From NCBI GenBank assembly GCA_017443765.1, contig JAFSYB010000067.1, positions 20,104-84,103 on the forward strand: a DNA stretch of 64,000 nucleotides, written 5' to 3'. The stretch comes from Muribaculaceae bacterium. Its GTDB lineage: Bacteria > Bacteroidota > Bacteroidia > Bacteroidales > Muribaculaceae. The position numbers were made by a program, and so were the translations under genes. Under the pieces are notes generated by a model. It saw only the letters and a program-made list of their open reading frames with translations, had not been told where the DNA came from and ran no database searches. Shown in pieces: positions 37,901 to 45,766 of the stretch. How positions within the stretch are numbered: position 1 is the first letter of the stretch; each line of letters opens with the position of its first letter.

Positions 37901-39358
37901 TACGTTGATGCCGCCACTCTCGCGAACGCGTGTGTACACGGCATCATCGAACACCACGTCTTTCACGGCGTCGTAGCCACATTGCACTGTTATGCTGGTA
38001 AGCGTGGTGTTCCCCTCAAACGCATCGGCGGCAATATGGGTGATCGACGCCGGCAAGGTGAGGGTGGTGAGGGCGGTGTTCTTGAACGCTGCGGTGTCAA
38101 TCACCTCCACATTGCCCAAGTTGACCTGCGTGTAGTTGGTGCAGTTCATCATGGCGTAGGCGCCGATGGTCTTGATGGCACTGTTGATGGTCACCTGATA
38201 AGCAGGAATCCAACCCGAGCTGGTGCCAAGGGGGTAACTTTTGGGGAACATCACGTATTTTGTCCCTCTTTCGGCAGCCAGATACATAGAGCCTGAAGCT
38301 GTGCTTGACACGGCATCGCTGCTCACTTGAGAGAATCCATTCTCGGCATCGCCGCTGGTAATCAGCACCGAGCCTTGCAACTCGTTGTCAAGGAAAGCCT
38401 TGCTCGACACGTAGCGCAACTCATCGCCATAGAAGCGGATGCTGCCGCGTGATTCGCTTGAACCACTTTTCACACCCTTGAAAGCGTAGTCGCTGACGTA
38501 GCGGATGTGACGGGGGAAGTTGGTGTTTCCGTTAGTGGGGAACTGTGCATTCTCAAACGCATGCTCGCCCACACCCACAATGGTGTAGTCAATACCGTTA
38601 TTGGAAACGACATCGATGTTTGAAAACGCACTTGTAGACGAGATTGTGTAGGCGGTGCCGTCGTGCTTGGGAGCGAACTCCACCTCGTTGACACTGCCCT
38701 GGGAAACGATATTATAATAGAATGTGCCATCGGTGATGATGCCACCCGGTGGCGTGTCGGAATCAACAAACTTCACTTTGGTAAGCGTGACACAAGCATC
38801 ATAGCTGCCGATTTCGTAACTCTCATCGTTGTAGTTGGTATATTTCACATACACTTTGAAGTTGCGCTCGCCTGGTTCGAAGTCTGCATCGGCCGTCACA
38901 TTGAGTGTGTACACGTGGCAAGGGGTGACAGTGACAGGGGTTTTTGTCATGTTGGCTCCTAAAATTCTGTAGTTGGGCCAATTTTCGGGGTCATCCAAAT
39001 TGTCGGTAAACATTACCACGGGTACTGGTGGGCGGCGTCCGCTGGTAGGGATGTCATTGCCGCCATAGCCATACAACCCATCCTCATCGGCAATGGGGCG
39101 CAATCCCTTGGGGAAAATGAGGTCGAACTGAATGTTGGTGAAATCGTGACCCTCGGGCATGGTGAGTGTGAGCGGCAGCTCGATCACTTTTCCAATATCG
39201 GCGCGGGTCAGAGTCAGCTCGGGAGCCGAGATGGTGGGCAGCGTTTGCCCTGCTTGGTTCGCGGCACGTGCGTTGCCGCCCGCGAGCTCGGAAGCCGCAG
39301 CCGCGAAGCCGCACATCAGTGCGAGCATCGTCGGGATTAGGAGTTTTTGCTTTCTCAT
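34976..39358 (-). CDS. Large secreted protein with duplicated cohesin-like domains, LRRs, MBG domains and a dockerin-like module
   Basis: This 1460-residue protein has a signal peptide (MRKQKLLIPTMLALMCGFAA) and a cohesin-like domain about 40-200 (TLTRADIGKVIELPLTLTMP, NIQFDLIFPKGLRPIADEDG). BspA-type leucine-rich repeats follow about 225-500 (AFKNTALTTLTLPASITHIA), then a SusE/F-like segment about 509-600 (MYIAGTFTNWAEGKLEMTEN), a second, nearly identical cohesin-like domain about 616-775, two MBG/YDG-like domains (VYNGKEHRPAVRV; ILYDGKAHPATLR), an LRR_8 stretch near 990-1060, and a dockerin-type module about 1190-1250 (GDADFSGAVNVNDLQAIINK). The end (GLAPGVYVVSVKYHGNANTQ) resembles a type IX sorting tail. 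It is first in a two-gene operon with the giant protein downstream. Surface binding or assembly role inferred. Confidence 0.82.
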   Translation of the reverse strand: MRKQKLLIPTMLALMCGFAAAASELAGGNARAANQAGQTLPTISAPELTLTRADIGKVIELPLTLTMPEGHDFTNIQFDLIFPKGLRPIADEDGLYGYGGNDIPTSGRRPPVPVVMFTDNLDDPENWPNYRILGANMTKTPVTVTPCHVYTLNVTADADFEPGERNFKVYVKYTNYNDESYEIGSYDACVTLTKVKFVDSDTPPGGIITDGTFYYNIVSQGSVNEVEFAPKHDGTAYTISSTSAFSNIDVVSNNGIDYTIVGVGEHAFENAQFPTNGNTNFPRHIRYVSDYAFKGVKSGSSESRGSIRFYGDELRYVSSKAFLDNELQGSVLITSGDAENGFSQVSSDAVSSTASGSMYLAAERGTKYVMFPKSYPLGTSSGWIPAYQVTINSAIKTIGAYAMMNCTNYTQVNLGNVEVIDTAAFKNTALTTLTLPASITHIAADAFEGNTTLTSITVQCGYDAVKDVVFDDAVYTRVRESGGINVPEEELATYKSDPNWKKFWPDPVAAPKMYIAGTFTNWAEGKLEMTENNGTYTITVNGISDGAEFKFIEDEVWYGGDADGSTYDIHSEWCTNIPLSNPGVNFKIVGGGDLTFTIDANKNLSVTGWATTDLSAPTISAPELTLTRADIGKVIELPLTLTMPEGGDFTNIQFNLTFPKGLRPIADADGLYGYGGDDIPMKNGSPVVRFTDNLDREDWWPFHDVIGTNFTKTPVTANPCHIYTLNVTADADFEPGERDFKVYMKYTCSNNESYEIGSPDSRVTFTKVKFVDENPEFHELAGTVELVNPEDATVVYNGKEHRPAVRVVDNTFGVLSEATDYYLNYSNNVKPGIATITATGKGQFTGTLTTTFTINKAPIPDNVAIVQVEDTDILYDGKAHPATLRTNAITGMGTATVTYVKDGVAQTTAPVEPGEYVVNVAIAEGEYYLSQSLENAATFTIYALNTDDWACMVALYNATNGANWKKTIDVSDVKQARQLKDKGLATISKGRITELNLKDNGLSGELPASGVTLAALTSLNMADNSLRGNIGTFVAPMNSLTTLDVSGNNLSAIYPPLPATITSLNLFPQTVEEPVPNIDLSEISTDNLLGLLTMLPSIYRYNTQSQAFDCNVILDFHSMSDTYLASVAVYDNELIPAYRDGYTTEYRGQSGDKIKIKVYKTTRNGDDSFSNDELRGNCFTTLSFAPGDADFSGAVNVNDLQAIINKIFGNYPYRFNWTAANVIADDRLNVQDVVGEVNLLLAADNTGASAPRRSARVVPATGSPGAHRAPAIAEDEAQPAAHLYWRDGVLYLSSNTAVSAFDILLDGAATWLPNGMTLSGNGPHAVAYSLTGVTLPAGVTAIANATGAAPAVRYAALSDADAQPIALTIGAPNRTGVDDLAQKAISITANDGAIYLTAEEQLDNVQWAVVTIDGRLVAADQASTLKPGRNAIARGLAPGVYVVSVKYHGNANTQRKVIVR

Positions 39359-39393
39359 TGTTTTTATATTAATGTGAATATAATGTAAATATA

Positions 39394-39401
39394 CAAAAAT
39401 A
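39394..39401 (-). promoter_or_regulatory. -7 box upstream of the two large secreted-protein genes
   Basis: The minus strand reads TATTTTTG, matching TAnnTTTG, 36 bases before the start codon. No TTG at the expected -33 distance is evident. Confidence 0.5.
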
Positions 39402-39995
39402 ACGTGGAGCCAGTCCTGATACTCGGTTCCACAATCTAAAGGCTTTCACATTGCCCAATCCGTCGGAACGAGCAACGCTGAAAGCCCCACGCCGTTGTAT
39501 ATTCGCACTCACCCTCGCGCACTTCATATAAAAATAGGTGCGCGCACGAGAAAAACGTGTGCAAAAACATCCCAAGGGGCGTTCCGGTTGCTTTGACTTT
39601 TTGACGGATTATTCAAGAAGTTGCGAAGTTCTCAGATTGTCAAAACCCAAAGTGTCGCAGAAAACGCCATTCCACAATGTGTAGTTTCCCACCCCTACCA
39701 TGCCGCTTGCGCGGCATACCGACGTGGGCTTGTGACCTGTCACCCCTGCCGCAGCTCTCTTGCCAACGGGCGGGTGACAAATCACGCTGCAAATTTAGTG
39801 TTTATTTCCGAAATATCAAAATTTTTCAGCAAAAATATTGGGACACCTGCAAAACCGTGTGTTTCTATGTCAGCTCGGTAATGTGATAGACGGGAAAGAC
39901 TTCGAAGAGGCATCCGGTGAGGGAAAAGCGCGCCAATGGAGGCTCCTCGGAGTGGAATACCTTGCAGATCCAGGATTATGAGTACTTTTGCGGCA

Positions 39996-40275
39996 TGAGT
40001 TTGACGGCATTATACTTTCATCTTGCCATCCGCACCAAGAACGGCGACATGACCATACTGGAAGCGGCCAAGAGTGACTTAGAAGCCTGCGTGGCAGCGT
40101 GGTGTTCCTCGCCGAGGAACACCGCCGCACCCTGTCAGCATCCCCACCATTCAGTCGCTGCGCTCCTGTCATGGTGGGGTTTTCACAGTGGTTATCGCCT
40201 GTCGGCGATCGGTCAGGCCGCTCAAGATTACGGCCACGGACTGTGCCGATGTCCCCTTATCGTAATTCAAGACTA
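39996..40275 (+). pseudogene. Possible N-terminal remnant of a Y1 (IS200/REP-associated) transposase
   Basis: The frame opens MSLTALYFHLAIRTKNGDMT, which by eye resembles the first strand of Y1 transposases (pattern M-S-x-T-x-L..HhhhRTKxR). Downstream the frame loses any family-like sequence and has none of the expected HUH motif. If real, it is a decayed fragment. Low confidence. Confidence 0.22.
40101..40123. repeat. 23-bp perfect palindrome
   Basis: GGTGTTCCTCG (40101-40111) and CGAGGAACACC (40113-40123) are exact complements around one C. It could be an operator for a dimeric regulator or part of a mobile-element relic. Confidence 0.6.
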
Positions 40276-40596
40276 AAAGGACGTATGAACATAATCTTGG
40301 GGTTCACGCTTTTGCGCCTCATGTTGTGTTGTCTGAATGGGCCAGCCTCGGTGTTGGCGGGGCATTTTGGGGTGGGGCACTGCCTTGACGATTTTCAAAC
40401 CTAAAATTTTGCTAAAAAAATCGGCAAAAATTGCTGAATGATAGCGCATAATTGAAAAATAATTCCGAAATTTGCAGCGCTTTTTGCGAAAAAGTTTGCC
40501 CTATGGGCGTGTTCAGACGTTTCAGGCCCTCGCCGAGGGTCGAGATGTGTGGCACTGAAAGCACATTTTATCAAGTAAAATAAACATTTTAAAACA

Positions 40597-40875
40597 ATGA
40601 CAAAAGCAGACATCGTTAACGAGATTTCGAAGCAGACCGGCATCGACAAGGTGTCAGTTCTGGTGACCGTAGAGAAATTCATGGAGTCGGTAAAAGACGC
40701 TTTGGCTGAAGGCGAGAATGTGTATCTTCGCGGATTCGGCAGCTTCATCGTCAAGACCCGCTCGCAGAAGACGGCCCGTAACATCTCCAAGAATGAGACC
40801 ATCATCATCCCCGAGCACAATATTCCCGCCTTCAAACCCGCGAAGGCCTTCATGGAGATGGTGAAGAAAGACTGA
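40597..40875 (+). CDS. HU family DNA-binding protein
   Basis: This 92-residue protein has the HU/IHF layout: MTKADIVNEISKQTGIDKVS (helix 1-2) and the arm region VYLRGFGSFIVKTRSQKTAR with the conserved RGFGSF, then IPAFKPAKAF. It bends and compacts DNA as a dimer. The 60-base gap to the small basic protein and the following RNase G gene suggest a shared transcript; this order recurs in Bacteroidales by my recollection. Confidence 0.94.
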   Translation: MTKADIVNEISKQTGIDKVSVLVTVEKFMESVKDALAEGENVYLRGFGSFIVKTRSQKTARNISKNETIIIPEHNIPAFKPAKAFMEMVKKD

Positions 40876-40935
40876 CTAAACAGCTGTTTCAGCAAAGGAT
40901 AACCATTTATTATTAACATTTAAATTACGTGTAAT

Positions 40936-41028
40936 ATGCCAAGTGGAAAAAAACGTAAAGGTCACAAGATGGCCACTCACAAGCGCAAAAAAAGGCTGAG
41001 AAAGAATCGTCACAAAAACAAGAAGTAA
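40936..41028 (+). CDS. 30-residue basic protein, AURKAIP1/COX24 (mS38-like) domain
   Basis: The ATG at 40936 opens a 30-codon gene: MPSGKKRKGHKMATHKRKKR followed by LRKNRHKNKK and TAA at 41026-41028. Seventeen of the thirty residues are Lys or Arg. It matches the C-terminal COX24/AURKAIP1 domain, whose mitochondrial member is small-subunit ribosomal protein mS38, and such tiny proteins are annotated widely in Bacteroidota. It probably binds rRNA. It sits between the HU gene and RNase G, consistent with a role in ribosome or RNA metabolism (inference). Confidence 0.85.
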   Translation: MPSGKKRKGHKMATHKRKKRLRKNRHKNKK

Positions 41029-41491
41029 TCGACAGGTGCGTGCTGTGAATTGCAAAAGCAGCAATGAGTGGTTTTCACAAGTCAGGCCGCACTCAACAAA
41101 GCAAACAGGTGTTCACTGTGTAAGGTTGCACTGATTTTAGGCGGGACATGGCCTGTGGCTGCCCGTTAAGGCCGCAAATGAAGGGCTCGCTATTAGCCAG
41201 CGGTCTATGAGACACAACCAGCTCACCTTTAGCCTCAAAATAATTGCGCAGACTGAGCGCAATGATGTTTGCCGATTACCGAAGTGCCTGATTACTGCTC
41301 GAGCAATTAAAGATACCGCCTTGACGATTATGTCATACTGAGGACAAACTCATCTGACGTAGCCGCGCTGCCCATTTGAGTTTGTTCTTATGTTTTTATG
41401 TTCGCACAGCTGGTGCGTGCCTGCGTTGCACTGTTGCACCGGCAGTGACGATTGATTGAATGAACCTTTTTACAACAACCAACCTTCTGCG
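41029..41491 (+). promoter_or_regulatory. Long non-coding leader of RNase G with a stem-loop
   Basis: About 460 bases separate the small basic gene from the RNase G ATG. There is no frame of interest and no tRNA. A stem of 11 pairs (41342-41352 with 41377-41387, one G-U pair, perfect over ACAAACTCA/TGAGTTTGT) closes a 24-base loop about 105 bases before the start. E. coli RNase E is autoregulated through structured leader hairpins; the same type of control here is an inference. No strict TAnnTTTG box was found, so the gene may be read from upstream. Confidence 0.5.
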
Positions 41492-43138
41492 ATGAGAAGT
41501 GATTTAGTAGTTGACGTTACGCCTACCACCATCAACACCGCCCTGATTGAGGACGGCCGGTTGGTGTCGCTGCAGCGTGAGTCGCGCGACGCCTCTTACG
41601 CTGTGGGAAACCTTTATCTGGCCAAGGTGAAGAAGCTCATGCCCGGACTGAATGCCGCGTTTGTCAACGTTGGTTACGGCAAGGACGCTTTTCTTCACTA
41701 TTTGGATTTAGGCACTCAGTTCGACTCCTACGCCTATTTCATCAAGTCGGTTCGTGAAAACAAGGGAAAGCCACCGCTTTCCATCTCCAAGCTCAAGCTA
41801 CAGCCCGAAATCAGCAAGCACGGCTCCATTGCCGACGTGCTCACACAGGGACAGGAACTGATGGTGCAGGTTGCCAAAGAGCCCATCTCGACCAAGGGCC
41901 CGAGGCTGACCACCGAAATCAGTTTCACCGGCCGTTTTCTTGTCCTCACCCCGTTTAGCGACAAAATCTCGATTTCTCAAAAAATCAAAGACCAAACCGA
42001 GAAGCGACGCTTGCGCAGCCTCATCGAGAGCATCAAGCCCAAGAACTTCGGGGTGATTATACGCACCTCGGCCGAGAACAAGCGGGCCGCCGAACTCAAC
42101 ACCGAGCTCAAAGTGCTGCTCAAGAGTTGGGAAGATGCCATTGCCAAGCTACAGTACAGTTCACCGCCCGACCTCCTGTACGAGGAGGAAAGCCGCGCTG
42201 TGGGTGAAATTCGCGACATCTTTAACCCCGACTTTGAGAGCATCAATGTGAATGATGCCGGTGTCTACGAGCAAATACACAACTATGTGAGCCTCATTGC
42301 CCCTGACCGGAGCGACATCGTGCAGCTTTACACCGGCGACGCGCCCATCTTCGACAAGTTCGGCATCACTCGGCAAATCAAGACCTCGTTCGGCAAAACC
42401 GTCTCGTTCCGTTCGGGTGCCTACATCATCATCGAGAGCACCGAAGCCCTGCACGTGATTGACGTCAATTCGGGCAACCGCTCCAAGGCATCGACCGACC
42501 AGGAGAGCAACGCGCTCAACGTGAACCTGCTCGCCGCCGAGGAGATTGCGCGCCAGTTCCGCCTGCGCGACATGGGAGGCATCATTGTCATCGACTTTAT
42601 CGACATGGCAAAGGCCGAGCACCGGCAGGAGTTGTATCAACGCATGAAAGAGCTGATGTCGAAAGACCGCGCCCGGCACAACATTCTGCCCCTGAGCAAG
42701 TTCGGACTTATGCAAATCACCCGGCAGCGGGTGCGGCCCGCGCTCGACATCACCACCGAGGAAACTTGCCCGTCGTGTGGCGGAAAGGGCATTGTGCAGC
42801 CATCGCTGCTCTTTACCGACAAGCTTAAAGACAAAATTGACTATCTGGTCAACTCGCTCAAAGTGCGCGACTTCATCATGTATGTGCACCCCTTTGTCGA
42901 TGCCTATCTGAAGAAAGGCCTCATCAGCGAGTACTTCAACTGGCGTCGTGAGTTCGGACGCAAGTTCCGCATCAAACCCGACCAAGCCCTCAACTATCTT
43001 GAGTACCGTGTGATTGACAAGGAGCGCAACGAAATTGACCTCAAGGAGGAGAAAGACACCAGCAGTAGCTCGGCAAGCAAAAAGGAGCACCGATCACGAA
43101 ACCGACATAAAGAGAAAGAAAAAGACGACGAGAGTTAA
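41492..43138 (+). CDS. rng: Ribonuclease E/G family endoribonuclease
   Basis: This is an endoribonuclease of rRNA maturation and mRNA decay. From ATG 41492 (MRSDLVVDVTPTTINTALIE) it has 548 residues. An S1 domain lies at about 30-120 (NLYLAKVKKLMPGLNAAFVN), the catalytic Mg-binding Asp324 in HVIDVNSGNRSK and Asp368 in IIVIDFIDMAK, and the zinc-link Cys426/Cys429 in CPSCGGKGIVQPS. The tail after residue 515 is charged and Ser-rich (KKEHRSRNRHKEKEKDDES) rather than a long RNase E scaffold, so the protein is RNase G-like. A TTG at 41456 would add 12 residues not typical for the family and is rejected. Confidence 0.95.
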   Translation: MRSDLVVDVTPTTINTALIEDGRLVSLQRESRDASYAVGNLYLAKVKKLMPGLNAAFVNVGYGKDAFLHYLDLGTQFDSYAYFIKSVRENKGKPPLSISKLKLQPEISKHGSIADVLTQGQELMVQVAKEPISTKGPRLTTEISFTGRFLVLTPFSDKISISQKIKDQTEKRRLRSLIESIKPKNFGVIIRTSAENKRAAELNTELKVLLKSWEDAIAKLQYSSPPDLLYEEESRAVGEIRDIFNPDFESINVNDAGVYEQIHNYVSLIAPDRSDIVQLYTGDAPIFDKFGITRQIKTSFGKTVSFRSGAYIIIESTEALHVIDVNSGNRSKASTDQESNALNVNLLAAEEIARQFRLRDMGGIIVIDFIDMAKAEHRQELYQRMKELMSKDRARHNILPLSKFGLMQITRQRVRPALDITTEETCPSCGGKGIVQPSLLFTDKLKDKIDYLVNSLKVRDFIMYVHPFVDAYLKKGLISEYFNWRREFGRKFRIKPDQALNYLEYRVIDKERNEIDLKEEKDTSSSSASKKEHRSRNRHKEKEKDDES

Positions 43139-43177
43139 TTACGCGTAAACGGGTAGTTATCGAACTGCATCGTTAGT

Positions 43178-43206
43178 GCGGGGCCGGTGGTTGTCACCGG
43201 CCCCGC
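43178..43206. terminator. Bidirectional terminator between rng and apbE
   Basis: GCGGGGCCGGTG (43178-43189) and CACCGGCCCCGC (43195-43206) form a perfect 12-bp stem with a 5-base loop between convergent genes. Confidence 0.75.
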
Positions 43207-43228
43207 TTGCGTTTGTCGGTTTCTGGGG

Positions 43229-44245
43229 CTACTGCTGCACGACATTTTCGGCAAATCGTGCGTTCGACCACACAACGTAGTTGCCGTTGTCGTCGGTGCT
43301 GATGGTCATCACGCCCAAATCGTGGCGGCGCTCCATGGCTGCTTTCACGCGTTGCTCGCCCATCACCATGCAGGCTGTGGCCCAGGCGTCGGCCGTCATG
43401 CAGTCGCTGGCAATCACGGTCACGCTCAGCAGCGCGCTCACCGTGGCCTGGCCGGTGCGCGGGTCGACGAGGTGCGACACGCGGCGGCCGTCATGCTCGT
43501 GCCACTTGCGGTAGTTGCCACTGGTGGCCACGGCGCAGCTGTCGAGGGCAAGCACCACAGCGGCACCATGGGCGGTGGCGGCGCTGTCGGCCACGGGCAG
43601 GTCAACCGACACGTGCCACGGCTTGCCCGCGCTGTTCACGCCGCTCGCCAGCACCTCGCCGCCAATCTCAACCAAGAAATTGCGCACTCCGTTGCGGGTA
43701 AACATTCGCCCGACCTCGTCGCACGCCAGCCCCTTGGCAATGCTGCTAAAGTCGAATCGCACGCGCTCATCGCTTTTCAACAGCCGCGTGCCGTCGAGCC
43801 GGGTCTTGCCCAGCCCCACCACCGCCATCAGGCTGTCGAGCGCACGCTGCGTGGGGGCTGCCCCCGACTGGCGCCCGAACCCCCAAGCCTCCACCAGCGG
43901 CTGCACCGTGGGGTCGTAGGCTCCCGCGCTCCCGGAATGTACCACCACTGATGTGGTGTAGAGGCGGGCGAAAATCTCGTCTACTTCGCTCGTCTCGTTG
44001 CGGTTCGCACGCGACACCAACGAGGAATCGTTGTATACCGATGCGCTGGCATCGACGCGGCGCAGCACCACCTGCACCGAGTCGCCCAACCAGCGGTTGC
44101 ACGAGTAGGTGATATGGTAGTCGGTGGTCCACACGCTGCCGCTGTCCGACCGATAGGGCGGTGCCGAGCGGCTGCGGCTACACCACATCGCGAACAACGC
44201 TGCCGCGGCAAGGGCCACGAGGGCAAGGTAACGATAGGTCTTCAT
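43229..44245 (-). CDS. apbE: FAD:protein FMN transferase
   Basis: ApbE attaches FMN covalently to Thr/Ser of exported flavoproteins such as Nqr/Rnf subunits. The 338-residue protein has an N-terminal hydrophobic segment (YLALVALAAAALFAMWC) and the ApbE landmarks: FDFSSIAKGLACDEVGRMFT (active-site region), NFLVEIGGEVLASG, TSGNYRKWHEHDGRRVSHLV with DPRTGQ, and late SDCMTADAWATACMVMG. The exposed Cys after the hydrophobic stretch is preceded by Trp, so a lipobox is doubtful. No Nqr or Rnf genes are in the window. A -7 box TAAATTTG (complement of 44271-44278) precedes it. Confidence 0.94.
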   Translation of the reverse strand: MKTYRYLALVALAAAALFAMWCSRSRSAPPYRSDSGSVWTTDYHITYSCNRWLGDSVQVVLRRVDASASVYNDSSLVSRANRNETSEVDEIFARLYTTSVVVHSGSAGAYDPTVQPLVEAWGFGRQSGAAPTQRALDSLMAVVGLGKTRLDGTRLLKSDERVRFDFSSIAKGLACDEVGRMFTRNGVRNFLVEIGGEVLASGVNSAGKPWHVSVDLPVADSAATAHGAAVVLALDSCAVATSGNYRKWHEHDGRRVSHLVDPRTGQATVSALLSVTVIASDCMTADAWATACMVMGEQRVKAAMERRHDLGVMTISTDDNGNYVVWSNARFAENVVQQ

Positions 44246-44270
44246 GCAGGATTGACTGTGAATAATTTTG

Positions 44271-44361
44271 CAAATTTAAGCAAAAATCGCGGCAATGGCT
44301 ACCCTTTCACTACTTTTCACATTAAAAAATGCCGCCGTTCAGAAAAAAGTGCGTACTTTTG
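44271..44361. promoter_or_regulatory. Divergent -7 boxes for apbE and the small barrel gene
   Basis: The minus strand reads TAAATTTG at 44271-44278 and the plus strand TACTTTTG at 44354-44361. Both match TAnnTTTG; -33 partners are weak. The plus-strand box places translation of the barrel gene at 44383 rather than 44329. Confidence 0.55.
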
Positions 44362-44382
44362 AAGCCCCAAAAGCAAAAAACT

Positions 44383-44973
44383 ATGAGATTTAACCGCATT
44401 ATTATCTTGACGCTGGCGTTGCTCGGTGCTACGGTTGCCCTGGCTCAGTTTCGTTTCGGTCCCAAGGGTGGCTTGGTTGTGAGCAAGTTCAGCTTCGACC
44501 AGAACCTGTTCTCCACTGATAACCGCGCCGGCTATGCCGCCGGATTGCAGGTTGACTTCAACATCCCCATCACCGGCCTTGCCATTGATGCGTCGGTGCT
44601 GTACAGCCATCGCAACGATGCCTTTGCGCATGAGGCCACCACTTTTCGCCGCGACTACATCGAGATTCCGGTGCATTTGCGTTACGGACTTTCGATAATG
44701 GGAGTGGAGCGAATTGTGGTTCCCTATGCGTTCACGGGGCCGAATTTCGCCTTCTTGTGCGACGAGTCGAAGGACATCACCTGGGACAACCGCTCCTCGT
44801 TCACCTCGTGGGACGTGGGGCTGGGCGTGGAGTTGTTCCGACACTTGCAGCTGCAGGCCAGCTACGGCATTGGCATCACCGAGGCTTTCAAGTATGTCAA
44901 CATAGAGAAGGACAGTCCCGTCATTCGCGGCAAGGACCGTTGCTGGACTGTTACGGCGGCATACTTGTTTTGA
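44383..44973 (+). CDS. PorT-like outer-membrane beta-barrel protein
   Basis: The 196-residue protein starts with a signal peptide (MRFNRIIILTLALLGATVALA) and continues FRFGPKGGLVVSKFSFDQNL, the N-terminal pattern of the OMP_b-brl_2/PorT family. Alternating hydrophobic strands follow (GLQVDFNIPITGLAIDASVL, LELQ-type strands), ending WTVTAAYLF with the terminal Phe typical of Bam substrates. It is paired with a similar-sized barrel 78 bases downstream. Function unknown. Confidence 0.83.
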   Translation: MRFNRIIILTLALLGATVALAQFRFGPKGGLVVSKFSFDQNLFSTDNRAGYAAGLQVDFNIPITGLAIDASVLYSHRNDAFAHEATTFRRDYIEIPVHLRYGLSIMGVERIVVPYAFTGPNFAFLCDESKDITWDNRSSFTSWDVGLGVELFRHLQLQASYGIGITEAFKYVNIEKDSPVIRGKDRCWTVTAAYLF

Positions 44974-45014
44974 GAAATCGCGCTGCCTTGGCCGCCAATT
45001 AGGAAAATTATCAC

Positions 45015-45022
45015 TAACTTTG
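45015..45022 (+). promoter_or_regulatory. -7 box of the second barrel gene
   Basis: TAACTTTG fits the -7 consensus 29 bases before the ATG. The nearest TTG (44988-44990) is 24 bases upstream, longer than usual. Confidence 0.45.
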
Positions 45023-45051
45023 CGGCCTGATTACATTAGCACATCGCAAGC

Positions 45052-45681
45052 ATGAAAAAAATTATTATCGCACTCGTGGGGCTGGTGGCCTTGCTCGCCG
45101 CCCCCAAGGTTCAGGCGCAGAGCGAGTCGCGCTGGGGTGTGACCGCCGGGGCAAACTATAACTATATCCACTTCAAGCAGCCGGGCATCATTCCATCGGA
45201 CCGCGGCTGGGGACCGGTGGCCGGTGTCACCGGCGAGGTGAACATTCAGGGAATCGGCTTCAGTGTCGATGGTTCGGTGCTCTACTCCATGCGGACGGGC
45301 AAACTCCACTATGGCAACCGCAAAGTGTGGTCCTCGCTGGGTCTTGGCGATGAAAACTGCCTGATGCACAACATCGACTTGCCACTGAGCCTAAAGTTCA
45401 AGTTTCAGCGCCTTGGCGGATTCGAGAACACCCTGATGCCCATGATTTACGCGGGTCCCACGTTCTCGTTCCTGGTCGGCAAGAATCTGGGCGAGACCAA
45501 CGACTACAACCCGGTGAGTGTGTTCCTGCGCTTCGGGGCCGGTGTCGAGATTAAGCGGCGCGTGCAGCTCACTGTGAGCTACAGCTTTAGTATCGGAGAG
45601 ACTTTCCGCACGCGACTGCTCGACGAGATGATTGCCAAAAATCGGTACTGGAACGCTTCGGTCACTTACTATTTTAAGTAG
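45052..45681 (+). CDS. PorT-like outer-membrane beta-barrel protein
   Basis: This 209-residue protein has a signal peptide (MKKIIIALVGLVALLAAPKV, cleaved near QAQ) and a barrel-like body: WGVTAGANYNYIHFKQPGII, VAGVTGEVNIQGIGFSVDGS, LPLSLKFKFQRLGGF, FGAGVEIKRRVQLTVSYSFS and the end NASVTYYFK. It resembles its upstream neighbour in size and design, so the two may be diverged paralogues, but each seems to have its own promoter. Function unknown. Confidence 0.83.
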   Translation: MKKIIIALVGLVALLAAPKVQAQSESRWGVTAGANYNYIHFKQPGIIPSDRGWGPVAGVTGEVNIQGIGFSVDGSVLYSMRTGKLHYGNRKVWSSLGLGDENCLMHNIDLPLSLKFKFQRLGGFENTLMPMIYAGPTFSFLVGKNLGETNDYNPVSVFLRFGAGVEIKRRVQLTVSYSFSIGETFRTRLLDEMIAKNRYWNASVTYYFK

Positions 45682-45730
45682 ATGTCTAACCAAAAACACT
45701 GTACTACCGAAAAAAGTGCGCGCAACTTGT

Positions 45731-45760
45731 TTGCGCTAACGGCAATAAGGTGTAATTTTG
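45731..45760 (+). promoter_or_regulatory. Consensus promoter with no protein gene downstream
   Basis: TTG (45731-45733) and TAATTTTG (45753-45760) are 19 bases apart, as good as the guaB promoter. The next plus-strand gene with a plausible start is more than 3 kb away and has its own -7 box. Confidence 0.7.
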
Positions 45761-45766
45761 CAAAAC

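Larger units (their letters stand above)
39402..40596. other. 1.2-kb region without an intact gene
   Basis: It contains a 7-bp perfect hairpin ATGCCGC/GCGGCAT (39700-39717), a promoter-like pair TTG (39962-39964) and TACTTTTG (39983-39990) immediately before a short frame at 39996, and a 23-bp perfect palindrome at 40101-40123. The stretch before HU is A/T rich with no clear -7 box. No tRNA or other RNA gene was recognised. Confidence 0.6.
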
